A DNA stretch of 64,000 nucleotides from Blautia hansenii. Lineage in GTDB: Bacteria > Bacillota > Clostridia > Lachnospirales > Lachnospiraceae. The notes beneath the pieces were generated by a model that had not been told where the DNA came from, made no database searches, and saw nothing but the letters and a program-made list of their open reading frames with translations. Of the stretch, positions 1-9,500 are shown piece by piece; within the stretch, counting starts at the first letter, position 1; each line of letters begins with the position of its first letter. The DNA lies in contig NZ_JAAITA010000001.1 of the NCBI RefSeq assembly GCF_013304445.1, forward strand, positions 372,001 through 436,000, in the 5' to 3' direction. A program made the translations under genes and the position numbers.

Positions 1-444
1 CATTTCCGGTTTCTCATATCCGCTGGTGTTATAGACAACAGGGATGGTCAGACGATTTTTTACCAGTTCCAGAGCAGGAAGAATCTGAGGCAGAAAATGG
101 GTAGCAGTTATCAGATTAATATTGTGCGCGCCCTGTTCCTGAAGCGAAAGAAAAATTTCTCCCAGACGTTGGGGCGTCAAGTCTTTTCCGATTTGTCCGC
201 TGCTGATGGCGTGATTTTGACAAAAGCAGCATTTTAAGGTACACCCGGAAAAGAAAACGGCTCCGCTGCCTTTGGTACCGCTGATACAGGGCTCTTCCCA
301 GAAGTGCAGGGCAGCTCTGGCCGCTTTCACGGTGGAGAAACAGCCGCAGTAGCCAACACGATGGTTTCTGTCAATTTCGCAGTTTCTGGGGCAGAGCCGA
401 CAGTGGGAAGTGGAAAGAAGAGGATGTTCAAGTACTTGTTTCAT
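1..444 (-). CDS. Radical SAM protein, PflA/PflX-like (3' end beyond window)
   Basis: The minus strand is open from ATG 444 to the window edge (148 codons, no stop), so the C-terminus is missing. Cys68, Cys72 and Cys75 form a C-x3-C-x2-C motif (SGCTLKCCFCQNH) that binds the [4Fe-4S] cluster and S-adenosylmethionine in radical SAM enzymes. An extra N-terminal group of cysteines (Cys15, 18, 22, 33) resembles the PflX/COG1313 group of uncharacterised pyruvate-formate-lyase-activase-like proteins. An AGGAAAGG ribosome binding site lies about 14 bases before the ATG. The substrate cannot be told from the sequence. Radical SAM assignment is firm; the PflX subfamily is an inference. Confidence 0.8.
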   Translation of the reverse strand, partial: MKQVLEHPLLSTSHCRLCPRNCEIDRNHRVGYCGCFSTVKAARAALHFWEEPCISGTKGSGAVFFSGCTLKCCFCQNHAISSGQIGKDLTPQRLGEIFLSLQEQGAHNINLITATHFLPQILPALELVKNRLTIPVVYNTSGYEKPEM

Positions 445-474
445 AAAATAGATGTTCACCTTTCCTGATAAATT

Positions 475-502
475 TTGTTTTATGCTTTTTTCATCATATA
501 AA
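475..502 (+). promoter_or_regulatory. Candidate sigma-A promoter for the L,D-transpeptidase gene
   Basis: TTGTTT at 475-480 and TATAAA at 497-502 are separated by 16 bases, in the gap between the divergent radical SAM gene and the transpeptidase gene. Confidence 0.4.
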
Positions 503-569
503 AACTTTAGGGATATTTCAAGAGAAAACCAGAAAAGGGTTTCTTTTTGGGATTTTTTGGAGTAAAATA

Positions 570-2123
570 GTGTATGTGAACCGGAGAAATTTGGAAAAGC
601 AGAGAAAAAGGATGTTTATATTCATGTCAGGGAAAAAAGACAATAAGAAAGAAAAATTGAAAAGCTTGAAAAAAGCGGATGAAAGACTGAAAAAAGAGAA
701 AGAAGGTGTAAAGAAAACAAAAAGGAAGAGGGGTTCCGGCAAGAAAATTGCTGTGGGAACAGCGGCGGCAGCGGTATGCATTCTGGCAGCAGGTTATGTG
801 GCTGGGGCTGTGTACTATCAGAATCGATTTTACCCCGGAACGGAAATTAATGGCGTGAAATGCGGCGGACAGACTGTGGCAGAAGTGAAAAAGGACGTTA
901 AGGAAACTTCCGAAACTTATACGCTTACCATTCAGGAAAAAGACGATAAAAAGGAAATTATCAGCGGGGATACGATAAAGCTCACATATAAAGACGATAA
1001 AGGTCTGGAAAAGACCAAGGAGAAGCAAAATTCCTGGATTTGGCCTGTGCAGATTTTTGGAGACAAAACTTATAAAGTCAGTATGGACAGTTCTTATGAT
1101 GAGGCCAGCCTGACCAGTGCAATCGACCAGCTGCAGTGTCTGCAGGATGCCAATGTGACCCAGCCCCAGAATGCTTCCATAGAAGATAACGGAACCTCGT
1201 ATGTGATTGTTCCGGAAGTGTTGGGAACGGCACTGGATAAGGAAAAGACGGTTGCTGCTATTAAAGAGGCAGTGGATACACGAAAGGAAACTCTTTCTTT
1301 GGAAGAGGCAGACTGTTATTTGAAGCCGACAGTGCTGCAGACAGATGAAGCGCTGAAACAGGAGGCGGACAGACTGAATACGCTGACCAGTGTACAACTG
1401 AGTGTGAATTTTGGCAGCGGTACGGAAACCATTACCAGAGACATGCTGAAATCCTGGCTGAAAAAAGGAGAGGACGGCAGTTACAGTTTTGATGAAAGTG
1501 TCGTAAAACCAGTAGTTATCGGCTGGTCTGAAAAATATAATACTTACGGCAAGGCAAGGGACTTTCAGACTTCCGGAGGCGCCACGGTACATCTGACCGG
1601 CGGGGACTATGGCTGGAGAGTGTGGCAGGACAAGACGACAGAAGCGCTTATGGCTGCTTTGAATGAAGGCAAGAGCCAGGAACTGGAAGCTACCTGGCTG
1701 TACAAGGGACAGACTCATGGCGGAAACGACATTGACGGAACCTATGTGGAAATTTCTATCAGTAAGCAGCGTATGTGGTTTTACAAAGACCATGTATGCC
1801 TGGTAGATACTCCTGTAGTAACCGGAAATCCAAACAAAGGAAACGGAACCCCGGCAGGAGGTGTCTGGAGGCTGAAAGATAAAGCCAGTCCCTTTACGCT
1901 GGTTGGAAAGAAGCCGGATGGAAGCATTGATTATGAAGAACCCGTGAATTACTGGATGCCCTTTAACGGAGGAATCGGGATTCACGATTTGACCAAGCGA
2001 AGTGAATTCGGAGGTGATATTTACCTCTACAATGGTTCTCATGGCTGTATTAATACACCTCTTGAGAATGTGAGAACGATTTATGAAAATATTGAAGTGA
2101 ATACGCCTGTTGTTGTGTATTAA
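570..2123 (+). CDS. L,D-transpeptidase (YkuD domain) with N-terminal membrane anchor
   Basis: Likely cross-links or modifies peptidoglycan outside the membrane. The protein has a very basic lysine-rich N-terminus, one transmembrane segment (about residues 66-88), a middle region resembling the peptidoglycan-binding part of VanW/YkuD proteins, and a C-terminal YkuD domain. The catalytic signature SHGCINTP is present with the nucleophile at about Cys493, preceded by the conserved His of GIGIHDL. GTG 570 has a GGAG seven bases upstream; ATG 612 or ATG 624 are in-frame alternatives that would shorten only the cytoplasmic tail. It stands alone between its own promoter and a terminator. The substrate crosslink (3-3 or protein attachment) is not determinable. 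Confidence 0.88.
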   Translation: MYVNRRNLEKQRKRMFIFMSGKKDNKKEKLKSLKKADERLKKEKEGVKKTKRKRGSGKKIAVGTAAAAVCILAAGYVAGAVYYQNRFYPGTEINGVKCGGQTVAEVKKDVKETSETYTLTIQEKDDKKEIISGDTIKLTYKDDKGLEKTKEKQNSWIWPVQIFGDKTYKVSMDSSYDEASLTSAIDQLQCLQDANVTQPQNASIEDNGTSYVIVPEVLGTALDKEKTVAAIKEAVDTRKETLSLEEADCYLKPTVLQTDEALKQEADRLNTLTSVQLSVNFGSGTETITRDMLKSWLKKGEDGSYSFDESVVKPVVIGWSEKYNTYGKARDFQTSGGATVHLTGGDYGWRVWQDKTTEALMAALNEGKSQELEATWLYKGQTHGGNDIDGTYVEISISKQRMWFYKDHVCLVDTPVVTGNPNKGNGTPAGGVWRLKDKASPFTLVGKKPDGSIDYEEPVNYWMPFNGGIGIHDLTKRSEFGGDIYLYNGSHGCINTPLENVRTIYENIEVNTPVVVY

Positions 2124-2159
2124 TATTATGCATCATTCTATGCATAAAAATAGGTGAAA

Positions 2160-2225
2160 AAGGCCGCTGTGCAGCTGATATGTATATATTTGATATTTAC
2201 AGATTAGAAATGCACAGCGGTTTTG
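2160..2225 (+). terminator. Probable Rho-independent terminator with long loop
   Basis: CCGCTGTGCA (2164-2173) pairs exactly with TGCACAGCGG (2211-2220), extended by G-U and A-T pairs, and is followed by TTTT. The 37-base loop is unusually long for a terminator, which lowers confidence. Confidence 0.5.
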
Positions 2226-2238
2226 GCATATTTTTCGC

Positions 2239-2267
2239 TTGCAAAGAGAGAGAAAAGCTGATATAAT
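2239..2267 (+). promoter_or_regulatory. Promoter of the amino-acid ABC transporter operon
   Basis: TTGCAA (2239-2244) and TATAAT (2262-2267) are spaced by 17 bases. The expected transcript start near 2274 lies just before the tandem AT-rich boxes at 2276-2321. Confidence 0.7.
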
Positions 2268-2275
2268 GCATAGCA

Positions 2276-2321
2276 GTTGAATAAATATGCATTATATACA
2301 GAATAAATGAATATTATATGA
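2276..2321 (+). promoter_or_regulatory. Tandem ARG-box-like operator sites
   Basis: Two similar boxes start with GAATAAAT at 2280 and 2301, each followed by ATTATAT (2291 and 2313), a repeat of about 21-22 bp, which is two helical turns. The first (TGAATAAATATGCAT) resembles the Bacillus ArgR box consensus. They lie at the predicted transcript start, where a repressor would act. ArgR or AhrC binding is an inference from the motif and the amino-acid transporter downstream. Confidence 0.35.
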
Positions 2322-2338
2322 ATAAAGGAGAGGCAATT

Positions 2339-3130
2339 ATGAAAAAGAAAATTTTAGTTATGGCAATGACCGCCGCTATGCTGGCGGCAGCAGGATGTGG
2401 AAGTGGAAAGAGCGCAGAACCGGTGGAGATTTCTTCAAAAGAAGACCTGGCAGATTTAAAGATTGGTGTGCAGATTGGTACTACAGGAGACAGCCAGGCG
2501 ACAGAAGCGGTCAAAGAAGATAAGCAGGTAAGCCGTTTTAACAAGGGAGCCGATGCGATTCAAGCGTTGAAAAACGGAAAAATTGACTGTGTGGTTATTG
2601 ACTCTCTCCCAGCAGAAAAATTTGTGGAAGCAAACGATGATTTGAAAATTGTAGACGGCATTTTTGATAAAGAAGAATATGCTATCTGTCTGAAAAAAGG
2701 CAACACAGAACTGAAGGAAGAAATGAATCAGGCGTTGAAAGAGTTAAAGGAAGATGGAATCTTAGAGCAGATTCAGAGCAATTATCTTGGAGATGAAGTG
2801 GGAGAACACCCCTATGAATCTCCTGCGGACGCAGACCATTCTAAAGGAACGCTTACTATGGCTACCAATGCAGAATTTGAGCCATGGGAATACAAAGAAG
2901 GCGATGAAATCGTGGGGATTGATGCGGATATTGCAAGAGCGATCTGCGATAAAATGGGATATGACCTGAAGATTGAGGATATGGCATTTGAAATGATTCT
3001 GGCTACCGTAGATACCGGAAAAGCAGATTTCGGTGCTGCTGGTATGACCGTCAATGCAGAGCGTGAAAAAAGTGTGGACTTTACGGACACTTATGCGGAA
3101 GCTACTCAGGTAGTCATTGTGAAGAAATAA
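2339..3130 (+). CDS. Amino-acid ABC transporter substrate-binding lipoprotein, apparently circularly permuted
   Basis: The extracellular binding protein of the transporter encoded by the next two genes. ATG 2339 follows GGAGAGG; a lipobox ending at Cys20 (LAAAGC) predicts lipid anchoring. The family is SBP_bac_3 (PF00497), but the order of parts is swapped. Residues 31-145 match what is normally the second half (ISSKEDLADLKIGVQIGTTG, then the lobe 2 and C-terminal helix region). A linker follows (about 146-168). Residues 169-263 match the normal N-terminus (KGTLTMATNAEFEPWEY through VDFTDTYAEATQVVIVKK). The break is exactly at the usual hinge between lobes. All expected segments are present once, so this is not a truncation. 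Ligand: polar amino acid, not further resolved. Confidence 0.9.
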   Translation: MKKKILVMAMTAAMLAAAGCGSGKSAEPVEISSKEDLADLKIGVQIGTTGDSQATEAVKEDKQVSRFNKGADAIQALKNGKIDCVVIDSLPAEKFVEANDDLKIVDGIFDKEEYAICLKKGNTELKEEMNQALKELKEDGILEQIQSNYLGDEVGEHPYESPADADHSKGTLTMATNAEFEPWEYKEGDEIVGIDADIARAICDKMGYDLKIEDMAFEMILATVDTGKADFGAAGMTVNAEREKSVDFTDTYAEATQVVIVKK

Positions 3131-3146
3131 TAAGGAGACAGAAGAT

Positions 3147-3839
3147 ATGTTGGAAAATTTACAGGCATGGTTTCAGCGCTACTTTGTGGATAACGGCGCA
3201 ACCTCTTGGTGGCTGGAAGGTTTGAAAACAACCGTTCTGGTTACCCTGCTGGCCCTTTGTATCGGTGTGGTGCTGGGATTTCTCATTGCCATTATCCGTA
3301 CCACTCATGAGCAGACAGGAAAGCTGAAACTCCTGAATCTGCTGGCAAAGATTTATCTGACGGTTATCCGCGGTACACCGTCCATGATTCAGATTTTGAT
3401 TTTCTATTCCGTGGTTTTTGCCAGTGTGAATCTGAATAATATTATCATCGGCGGAATTGCCTTTGGTATTAATTCCGGCGCTTATGTGGCAGAAATTGTC
3501 CGTTCCGGTATTATGTCTATTGACAAGGGACAGACAGAAGCGGGCAGAAGTCTGGGACTTTCTGCAGTGCAGACTCTGTGGCTGATTATTATGCCTCAGG
3601 CATTTAAAAACGTGCTTCCTGCGCTGATTAATGAGTTGATTGTACTGTTAAAAGAAACAGCTATTATTGGTTATATCGGCACTACAGATATTACAAAAGC
3701 GGCAACTCTGGTACAGAGCCGTACTTACAGTGCGTTTGTGCCTTTGATTTCAGCGGCTGTATTCTACCTGGTGCTGGTTATGCTGCTGACCCACTTTATG
3801 GGCAAACTGGAAAGGAGGCTGCGCAAGAGTGAACACTAA
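3147..3839 (+). CDS. Amino-acid ABC transporter permease (HisM/GlnP type)
   Basis: Membrane subunit of a polar amino-acid importer. About five hydrophobic segments lie within 230 residues. The EAA loop that contacts the ATPase is recognisable as [24 protein letters not shown] (motif around residues 132-154, core [15 protein letters not shown]). The length is normal for the family. It starts 16 bases after the binding protein gene with its own AAGGAGA site, and its end overlaps the ATPase gene by 11 bases, so the three genes are one operon. Confidence 0.93.
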   Translation: MLENLQAWFQRYFVDNGATSWWLEGLKTTVLVTLLALCIGVVLGFLIAIIRTTHEQTGKLKLLNLLAKIYLTVIRGTPSMIQILIFYSVVFASVNLNNIIIGGIAFGINSGAYVAEIVRSGIMSIDKGQTEAGRSLGLSAVQTLWLIIMPQAFKNVLPALINELIVLLKETAIIGYIGTTDITKAATLVQSRTYSAFVPLISAAVFYLVLVMLLTHFMGKLERRLRKSEH

Positions 3840-4572
3840 AGGAGAAGTTTTGATTCAGGTGCAGAACCTGCAGAAATCTTTTGATGGAAATGTGGTTTTG
3901 GATGGAATTTCCACCGAAATCCACAAAGGAGAAGTTGTGGCTATTATCGGACCTTCCGGTTCCGGTAAATCTACGTTTCTGCGCTCTTTAAACCTTATGG
4001 AGGAACCTACAGGGGGAAAAATCCTGTTTGAAAACGTGGATATTACAGATCCCAAGGTGGATATTAACCGTCATCGTCAGAAAATCGGCATGGTATTTCA
4101 GCAGTTTAATCTGTTTCCACATAAGACCGTGAAGGAAAATATTATGCTGGCGCCGGTGACTTTAAAGCTGATGACCCAGGAAGAGGCTTCTAAAAAGGCC
4201 GATGAACTGCTGGAGAGAGTGGGACTGCCGGATAAAGCAGGAGCCTATCCGGGACGCCTTTCCGGAGGTCAGAAGCAGCGTATTGCCATTGCAAGAGCCC
4301 TGGCTATGAATCCGGACGTTATGCTTTTTGACGAGCCTACTTCTGCCCTGGACCCGGAAATGGTAGGGGAGGTTCTGGAAATTATGAAGGAACTGGCCCA
4401 TACGGGTATGACCATGGTAGTGGTAACTCATGAAATGGGATTTGCAAGGGAAGTAGCCAGCCGTGTGCTGTTTGTGGACGGAGGGAACATTCAGGAGGAC
4501 GCAGAACCTCAGGAATTTTTCGGCAATCCGAAGAATCCCCGTCTGAAAGAATTTTTATCAAAAGTACTGTAA
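3829..4572 (+). CDS. Amino-acid ABC transporter ATP-binding protein (GlnQ type)
   Basis: Cytoplasmic ATPase that drives the importer. Walker [10 protein letters not shown], signature LSGGQKQR and Walker [15 protein letters not shown] are all intact, and the 247-residue length is typical of the HisP/GlnQ family. The GTG start at 3829 lies inside the end of the permease gene, ten bases after AGGAGG, which suggests translational coupling. A strong terminator follows directly. Confidence 0.95.
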   Translation: MNTKGEVLIQVQNLQKSFDGNVVLDGISTEIHKGEVVAIIGPSGSGKSTFLRSLNLMEEPTGGKILFENVDITDPKVDINRHRQKIGMVFQQFNLFPHKTVKENIMLAPVTLKLMTQEEASKKADELLERVGLPDKAGAYPGRLSGGQKQRIAIARALAMNPDVMLFDEPTSALDPEMVGEVLEIMKELAHTGMTMVVVTHEMGFAREVASRVLFVDGGNIQEDAEPQEFFGNPKNPRLKEFLSKVL

Positions 4573-4575
4573 TGG

Positions 4576-4638
4576 AAAACTGCCAAAAGAACAGTTGTCA
4601 TCCCCAAAGACCGCTTGTTCTTTTGGCAGTTTTGTTGT
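4576..4638 (+). terminator. Strong Rho-independent terminator after the amino-acid transporter operon
   Basis: An 18-bp perfect inverted repeat: 4576-4593 pairs with 4616-4633, with a 22-base loop. The right arm ends in TTTT and is followed by GTTGTTT. Confidence 0.9.
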
Positions 4639-4691
4639 TTGAAAAATTTTGTGGGAAATATTTGGAAGAGGCAGAAACGGAAATCTTGGGA

Positions 4692-4719
4692 TTGAAAAAT
4701 CTGGGATTTCTGTTAAAAT
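4692..4719 (+). promoter_or_regulatory. Promoter of gpmI
   Basis: TTGAAA (4692-4697), 16-base spacer, TAAAAT (4714-4719), about 50 bases before the gpmI start. Confidence 0.55.
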
Positions 4720-4771
4720 ATAAACGGGTAAAAAGTTAGTAAATCAAATTTTATATAAGGGAGAAATTACT

Positions 4772-6313
4772 ATGAGTAAAAAACCAACCGTATTAATGAT
4801 TCTCGATGGCTATGGATTGAATGACAAGTGTGAGGCAAATGCGGTCTGCGAAGGAAAAACACCGATTATGGACCAACTGAAAGCACAGTGCCCATTTGTA
4901 AAGGGAAATGCCAGCGGTATGGCCGTAGGTCTTCCGGAAGGGCAGATGGGAAATTCAGAGGTCGGACACCTGAATATGGGGGCAGGCCGTATTGTATATC
5001 AAGAACTGACAAGAATTACAAAAGAAATTGAGGATGGAGACTTTTTCAAAAATGAAGCTCTGTTAAAAGCTGTGACAAATGCAAAAGAACAGAACAGCGC
5101 CCTGCATTTATTCGGTCTGATGTCAGACGGCGGTGTGCACAGCCACCTGACTCATGTATTCGGTCTTCTGGAACTGGCTAAAAGAGAAGGGCTGTCCAAA
5201 GTTTTTGTACACTGCTTCCTGGATGGAAGAGACACACCTCCTACAGGCGGCAAAGGTTATGTGGAACAGCTTTGTGCGAAAATGGAAGAACTGGGTGTAG
5301 GACAGGTTGCCTCCGTTATGGGACGTTACTATGCAATGGACCGCGATAACCGCTGGGATCGTGTGGAACTGGCTTTCAATGCCATGACAAAGGGCGAAGG
5401 CGTACAGGCTGAATCTGCTGTGGAAGCTATCCAGGCTTCTTATGACAATGATAAGACAGATGAATTTGTTCTGCCTACTGTCATTGTGAAAGACGGAGCA
5501 CCAATCGGAACAGTAAAAGACAAGGATTCCGTTATCTTCTTTAACTTCCGTCCGGACCGTGCAAGAGAAATTACAAGAGCCTTCTGTGATGATGACTTCA
5601 CAGGTTTTGCGAGAGACAAGAGATTGGATCTGACTTATGTATGCTTTACAGAATACGACCCGACGATTCCAAACAAAGAGGTTGCTTTCCATAAAGTATC
5701 CATTAACAATACTTTCGGAGAATTTCTGGCAGCAAACGGTCTGAAACAGGCTCGTATTGCAGAGACAGAGAAATATGCCCATGTAACCTTCTTCTTTAAC
5801 GGTGGTGTGGAAGAGCCAAACGAGGGAGAAGACCGTATTCTGGTAAAATCTCCAAAAGTTGCAACTTATGATTTAAAACCGGAAATGAGCGCTTATGAAG
5901 TATGCGATAAACTGGTAGAGGCGATTAAATCTGACAAATATGATGTCATTATCATCAACTTCGCAAACCCGGATATGGTTGGACATACCGGTGTGGAAGC
6001 AGCTGCTATCAAAGCCATTGAAGCAGTGGACGAGTGTGTGGGAAAAGCGGTAGAAGCAGTGAAAGAGGTAAACGGACAGATGTTTATCTGTGCAGACCAC
6101 GGAAATGCAGAACAGCTGGTGGATTATGAAACAGGCGCACCGTTTACAGCACACACCACAAATCCGGTTCCGTTTATTCTGGTAAATGCAGACCCGTCTT
6201 ATGGCTTGAGAGAAGGGGGCTGTCTGGCAGACATTGCGCCAACCCTGATTGAATTAATGGGTATGGAACAGCCGGCAGAAATGACAGGAAAATCTCTGCT
6301 GATTAAAAAATAA
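4772..6313 (+). CDS. gpmI: 2,3-bisphosphoglycerate-independent phosphoglycerate mutase
   Basis: Interconverts 3- and 2-phosphoglycerate in glycolysis using two metal ions and a phosphoserine intermediate. The nucleophile is Ser62 in MGNSEVGHLNMG; the N-terminal metal motif ILDGYG (Asp12) and C-terminal NFANPDMVGHTG and ICADHGNAEQ metal-binding motifs are all present. At 513 residues it has the normal iPGM length. The ribosome binding site is AGGGAGA. It has its own promoter, and the next glycolytic enzyme, enolase, is encoded 4.5 kb downstream after an adhesin gene. Confidence 0.98.
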   Translation: MSKKPTVLMILDGYGLNDKCEANAVCEGKTPIMDQLKAQCPFVKGNASGMAVGLPEGQMGNSEVGHLNMGAGRIVYQELTRITKEIEDGDFFKNEALLKAVTNAKEQNSALHLFGLMSDGGVHSHLTHVFGLLELAKREGLSKVFVHCFLDGRDTPPTGGKGYVEQLCAKMEELGVGQVASVMGRYYAMDRDNRWDRVELAFNAMTKGEGVQAESAVEAIQASYDNDKTDEFVLPTVIVKDGAPIGTVKDKDSVIFFNFRPDRAREITRAFCDDDFTGFARDKRLDLTYVCFTEYDPTIPNKEVAFHKVSINNTFGEFLAANGLKQARIAETEKYAHVTFFFNGGVEEPNEGEDRILVKSPKVATYDLKPEMSAYEVCDKLVEAIKSDKYDVIIINFANPDMVGHTGVEAAAIKAIEAVDECVGKAVEAVKEVNGQMFICADHGNAEQLVDYETGAPFTAHTTNPVPFILVNADPSYGLREGGCLADIAPTLIELMGMEQPAEMTGKSLLIKK

Positions 6314-6363
6314 AAAGTATACAAAGTTATCCTTTTAAAATCCACAGGATTTTGTGTAGTATT

Positions 6364-6387
6364 CCGGGTTGTATTTTTACAGCCCGG
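6364..6387 (+). other. Stem-loop downstream of gpmI
   Basis: CCGGGTTGTA (6364-6373) pairs with TACAGCCCGG (6378-6387) with one G-U pair and a TTTT loop. No T-run follows, so it is a weak terminator candidate. It may end the gpmI transcript, stabilise its 3' end, or belong to the leader of the adhesin gene. The rest of the 250-base gap shows a small ATTTC/GAAAT hairpin at 6406-6419 and no clear promoter. Confidence 0.45.
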
Positions 6388-6563
6388 GTGCTATGATAAA
6401 GTCACATTTCAAAAGAAATCTAAAACATCAGGGTCAGTCGGCCGAACAATCCAAAACATGAAAAATCGAAAGCAGGAAAACAGATAAGACTGTTATATGC
6501 TATGTTTTTATGCTGCATGGCACATCCGTGTTCTTTTTCTGGATTCCTGGGAAAGGGGACACT

Positions 6564-9500
6564 ATGAGCAGTCATGGAAAAAGAAAAATACGTATCTGGG
6601 GAGTAGTGCTTTCGCTGCTTCTCTGTCTTTGCACTTTTGTGCAGGCAGCAGAACTTGGAAAAGTAACTATGGAAAGAGGAAGATGGGTGGAATATCCCCA
6701 TTATTGGGGTGTTCATGGCACCTATTTTTATACGGCTCACACGGAACAGGGAGATTATACCGCGTACTGTCTGGAGCCGGACAAAAATTTTGTGCCGCCC
6801 GGAGAGTATGAGCCGGAGATGCAGTCGGACAATGAAGGCCTAAGAGCAGCTCTTTATTATGGTTACGGAGGACCGGGACAGGGAGCCTATATTGATCAAT
6901 CTGCCTATGAAGGTCTGGGAGATTCTTCGCTGGAGGATGCCAAATATGTGCGTACCCATCTGGCGGTTTCTTATTTTTTTGACAGAGAAAATGCATTTCA
7001 CAACATGGATGAAGCAGATGTGAAAAAATCCGGTGTGTGGGAATTTATTGACTGGCTGGAGGGAAGAGAGATTCCTTCCGTTTCTTCCCGGTTTTCCAAA
7101 ACTTCCTTGTCTGCTTATTATGAAAAGGGGACAGATTATCAGAGAACAGAAAGTATACAGTATCTTTCTGAAAATGGAGAAAACAGGATTTCTTTTACCT
7201 GTCCGGAGGGTGTAAAGCTGCATAAGGAATCTACCGGAGAAATTCAGACCGGACAGGTCAGCGTAAGCGCAGGGGAAAGCTTTTATTTTTCCGCACCTTT
7301 GGATACAGCATCTAAAACAGGCGAAATCTGGCAGTCCGGAAAATTGTATGGGGAAAAGGATGGCAGATGGGAAGCCATGGTATTGCCTGCAAAAGGCGAT
7401 TCCCAGACCTCCGGTTATGGATGCTTCCATATAAAAAATGCACAGCCCACAGAATTTCAGGTGAAGTGGACAGTTCTGGGAAACCTGGAGATACAGAAAA
7501 CCGATGCACAGACAGGGGAAGCCGAGGCCCAGGGAAATGGAAGCCTGCAGGGCGCTGTCTATACGGTGAGTAAAGACGGACAGGAAATCGGAAAGATTGA
7601 GACAGACGAAAAGGGCTACGGAAGATTGGAAAATCTTGCAGCAGGAACTTATACGGTAAAAGAGACAAAGGCCCCTGCAGGATACGAACTGGATGCCCAG
7701 ACGTATACTGTGGCGGTACCAGGGCAGGATGGCAGTACGGATGTAAAAATTCATTCAAAAGAAAAACCCATAAAAGTGCGGCTAAAACTGCAGAAAATTG
7801 ACCATGAGACAGGAAAGCCCGTACCACAGGGAAACGGGTCTTTAAAAGGCGCAGAATATACGGTTTATGCGGCCGAGAACATTGGCAGTCTGAAAAAGGA
7901 CAGTCCGGCCGGGAAAATCGTAACGGATGAAAAGGGAATGGGTGTGTTGGAAAATCTTCTTCCTGGAAGTTATTATGTCCGAGAGACGAAATCCTCCCCA
8001 AAATATTTTTTAGATGAAACCAGATATGAAGTTACTTTTCCACTGGATGGAGGAAAAACAGAAGAAGTGATTACCAGCAGAGAGAAGCCCGTAAGAGGAC
8101 AGATTGAACTGCAGAAACAGGATGCAGAAACCGGGGAACACAAGCCGCAGGTCACAGGAGCTGTGTTTGAAGGGGCTGTTTACGGTATTTATGCAGAAGA
8201 GGACATAGGTTCCTTGAAGAAGGGTGAGAAGGTGACTGAAATCAAGACCGATAAAAAGGGGTACGGAAAAGCGGAAAACCTCTTTTGCGGCACTTACCGG
8301 GTAAAAGAATTATCTGCGCCGGAGGGCTATCTTACAGATGAGAAAGAATATGTTGTTACCATACCAGAGGCGGAAGAAGACAGTACACAGCTGAAAATTC
8401 TCATAAACAGTAAAGAAAAACCCATAAGAGGAGATGTGTCCCTTACAAAACTATTAAAAGAGGACCAGGAGGAGGATGGTTTCAAGAAGCCCGGGGCAGG
8501 CATTTCATTTACTTTTACTGAAGTGGGAAACGAGAAAAACCAAGTGACGATTACTACGGATAAAAACGGCTATGCGTCTACAAAAGACGAAAAGTATCCA
8601 CAAGGGCGGCTTCTCTATGGGACTTATCGGGTAAAGGAATCCAACACACCGCAGGGTTATACACCGGCAGCGCCTTTTGAAATCACAATAAAGGAAAAAA
8701 ATCAGACTTTATATTATATTCTGGAAAATGATGAGATTCTGTGCCCGGTAAAAATCGTGAAGACGGCAGCGGATACGGGAAAAGTAATAGCTAAAGAAGG
8801 AACGAAATTTAAAATTCAGAAACAGACAGAAAAAGGATGGGAGGACCAGGAATTTTTAGTTTCCATGTATCCCCAGGAAACCAGACAGACGATTTTTGAG
8901 ACCGATGAAACCGGAAGTTTCCACTTGCCCCAGAAGTTAAAGGCAGGACAGTACCGTGTGGTGGAAATACAGCCGCCCAAAGGCTACGCTCTAAACCCGG
9001 TGCCCTTGGAATTTTCCGTATATAATGGGATGAATCAGGGAGAAAATCTGGAAGTCCTTTTTGCAGATAAACCACAGCAGGGAAAAATTCGTCTTGTGAA
9101 AAAAGATGAGGATACCAAAGAAAATGTGGGAACAGGGTTTGTATTTTCCGTTACTGCCGGGGAAGATATCTATACTGCAGACGGAACGCTTCGGATGAAA
9201 AAGGGAGTAGAAGCTGAGCGGATTACCACAGGAGAAGACGGGACAGCAGTGACCGGGCCTTTGTATCCGGGAAAATATATTTTAAAAGAAGAACAGCCGG
9301 GAGAATATTATGCAGCCAGTCAAAAGGTTTACGAGGTACTTTTGGAGGCGGGAGAGGGAGAAGAAATTTTCCAGGTGGAGTGTGAAGCAAAAAACAGGAA
9401 AACCAGAATTGAAGTTGTGAAGACCGAAGCAGGAGAAGCGGGAAAAACGCTTCAGGGAGCGGAGTTTATACTGTTTGAAGAAAAACAGCTGACACAGGAA

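Noticed and set aside
627-2042. 471-codon minus-strand open frame
   Set aside because: Antisense to the L,D-transpeptidase, which has clear domain motifs and a ribosome binding site; the antisense frame shows none.
6390-6500. c-di-GMP riboswitch before the adhesin
   Set aside because: The GGGCAAACC and GACGCAAAGCC conserved cores of the GEMM class are missing.
6840-8001. Long minus-strand open frames across the adhesin
   Set aside because: Shadows of the repetitive adhesin coding frame; low-complexity products and no ribosome binding sites.
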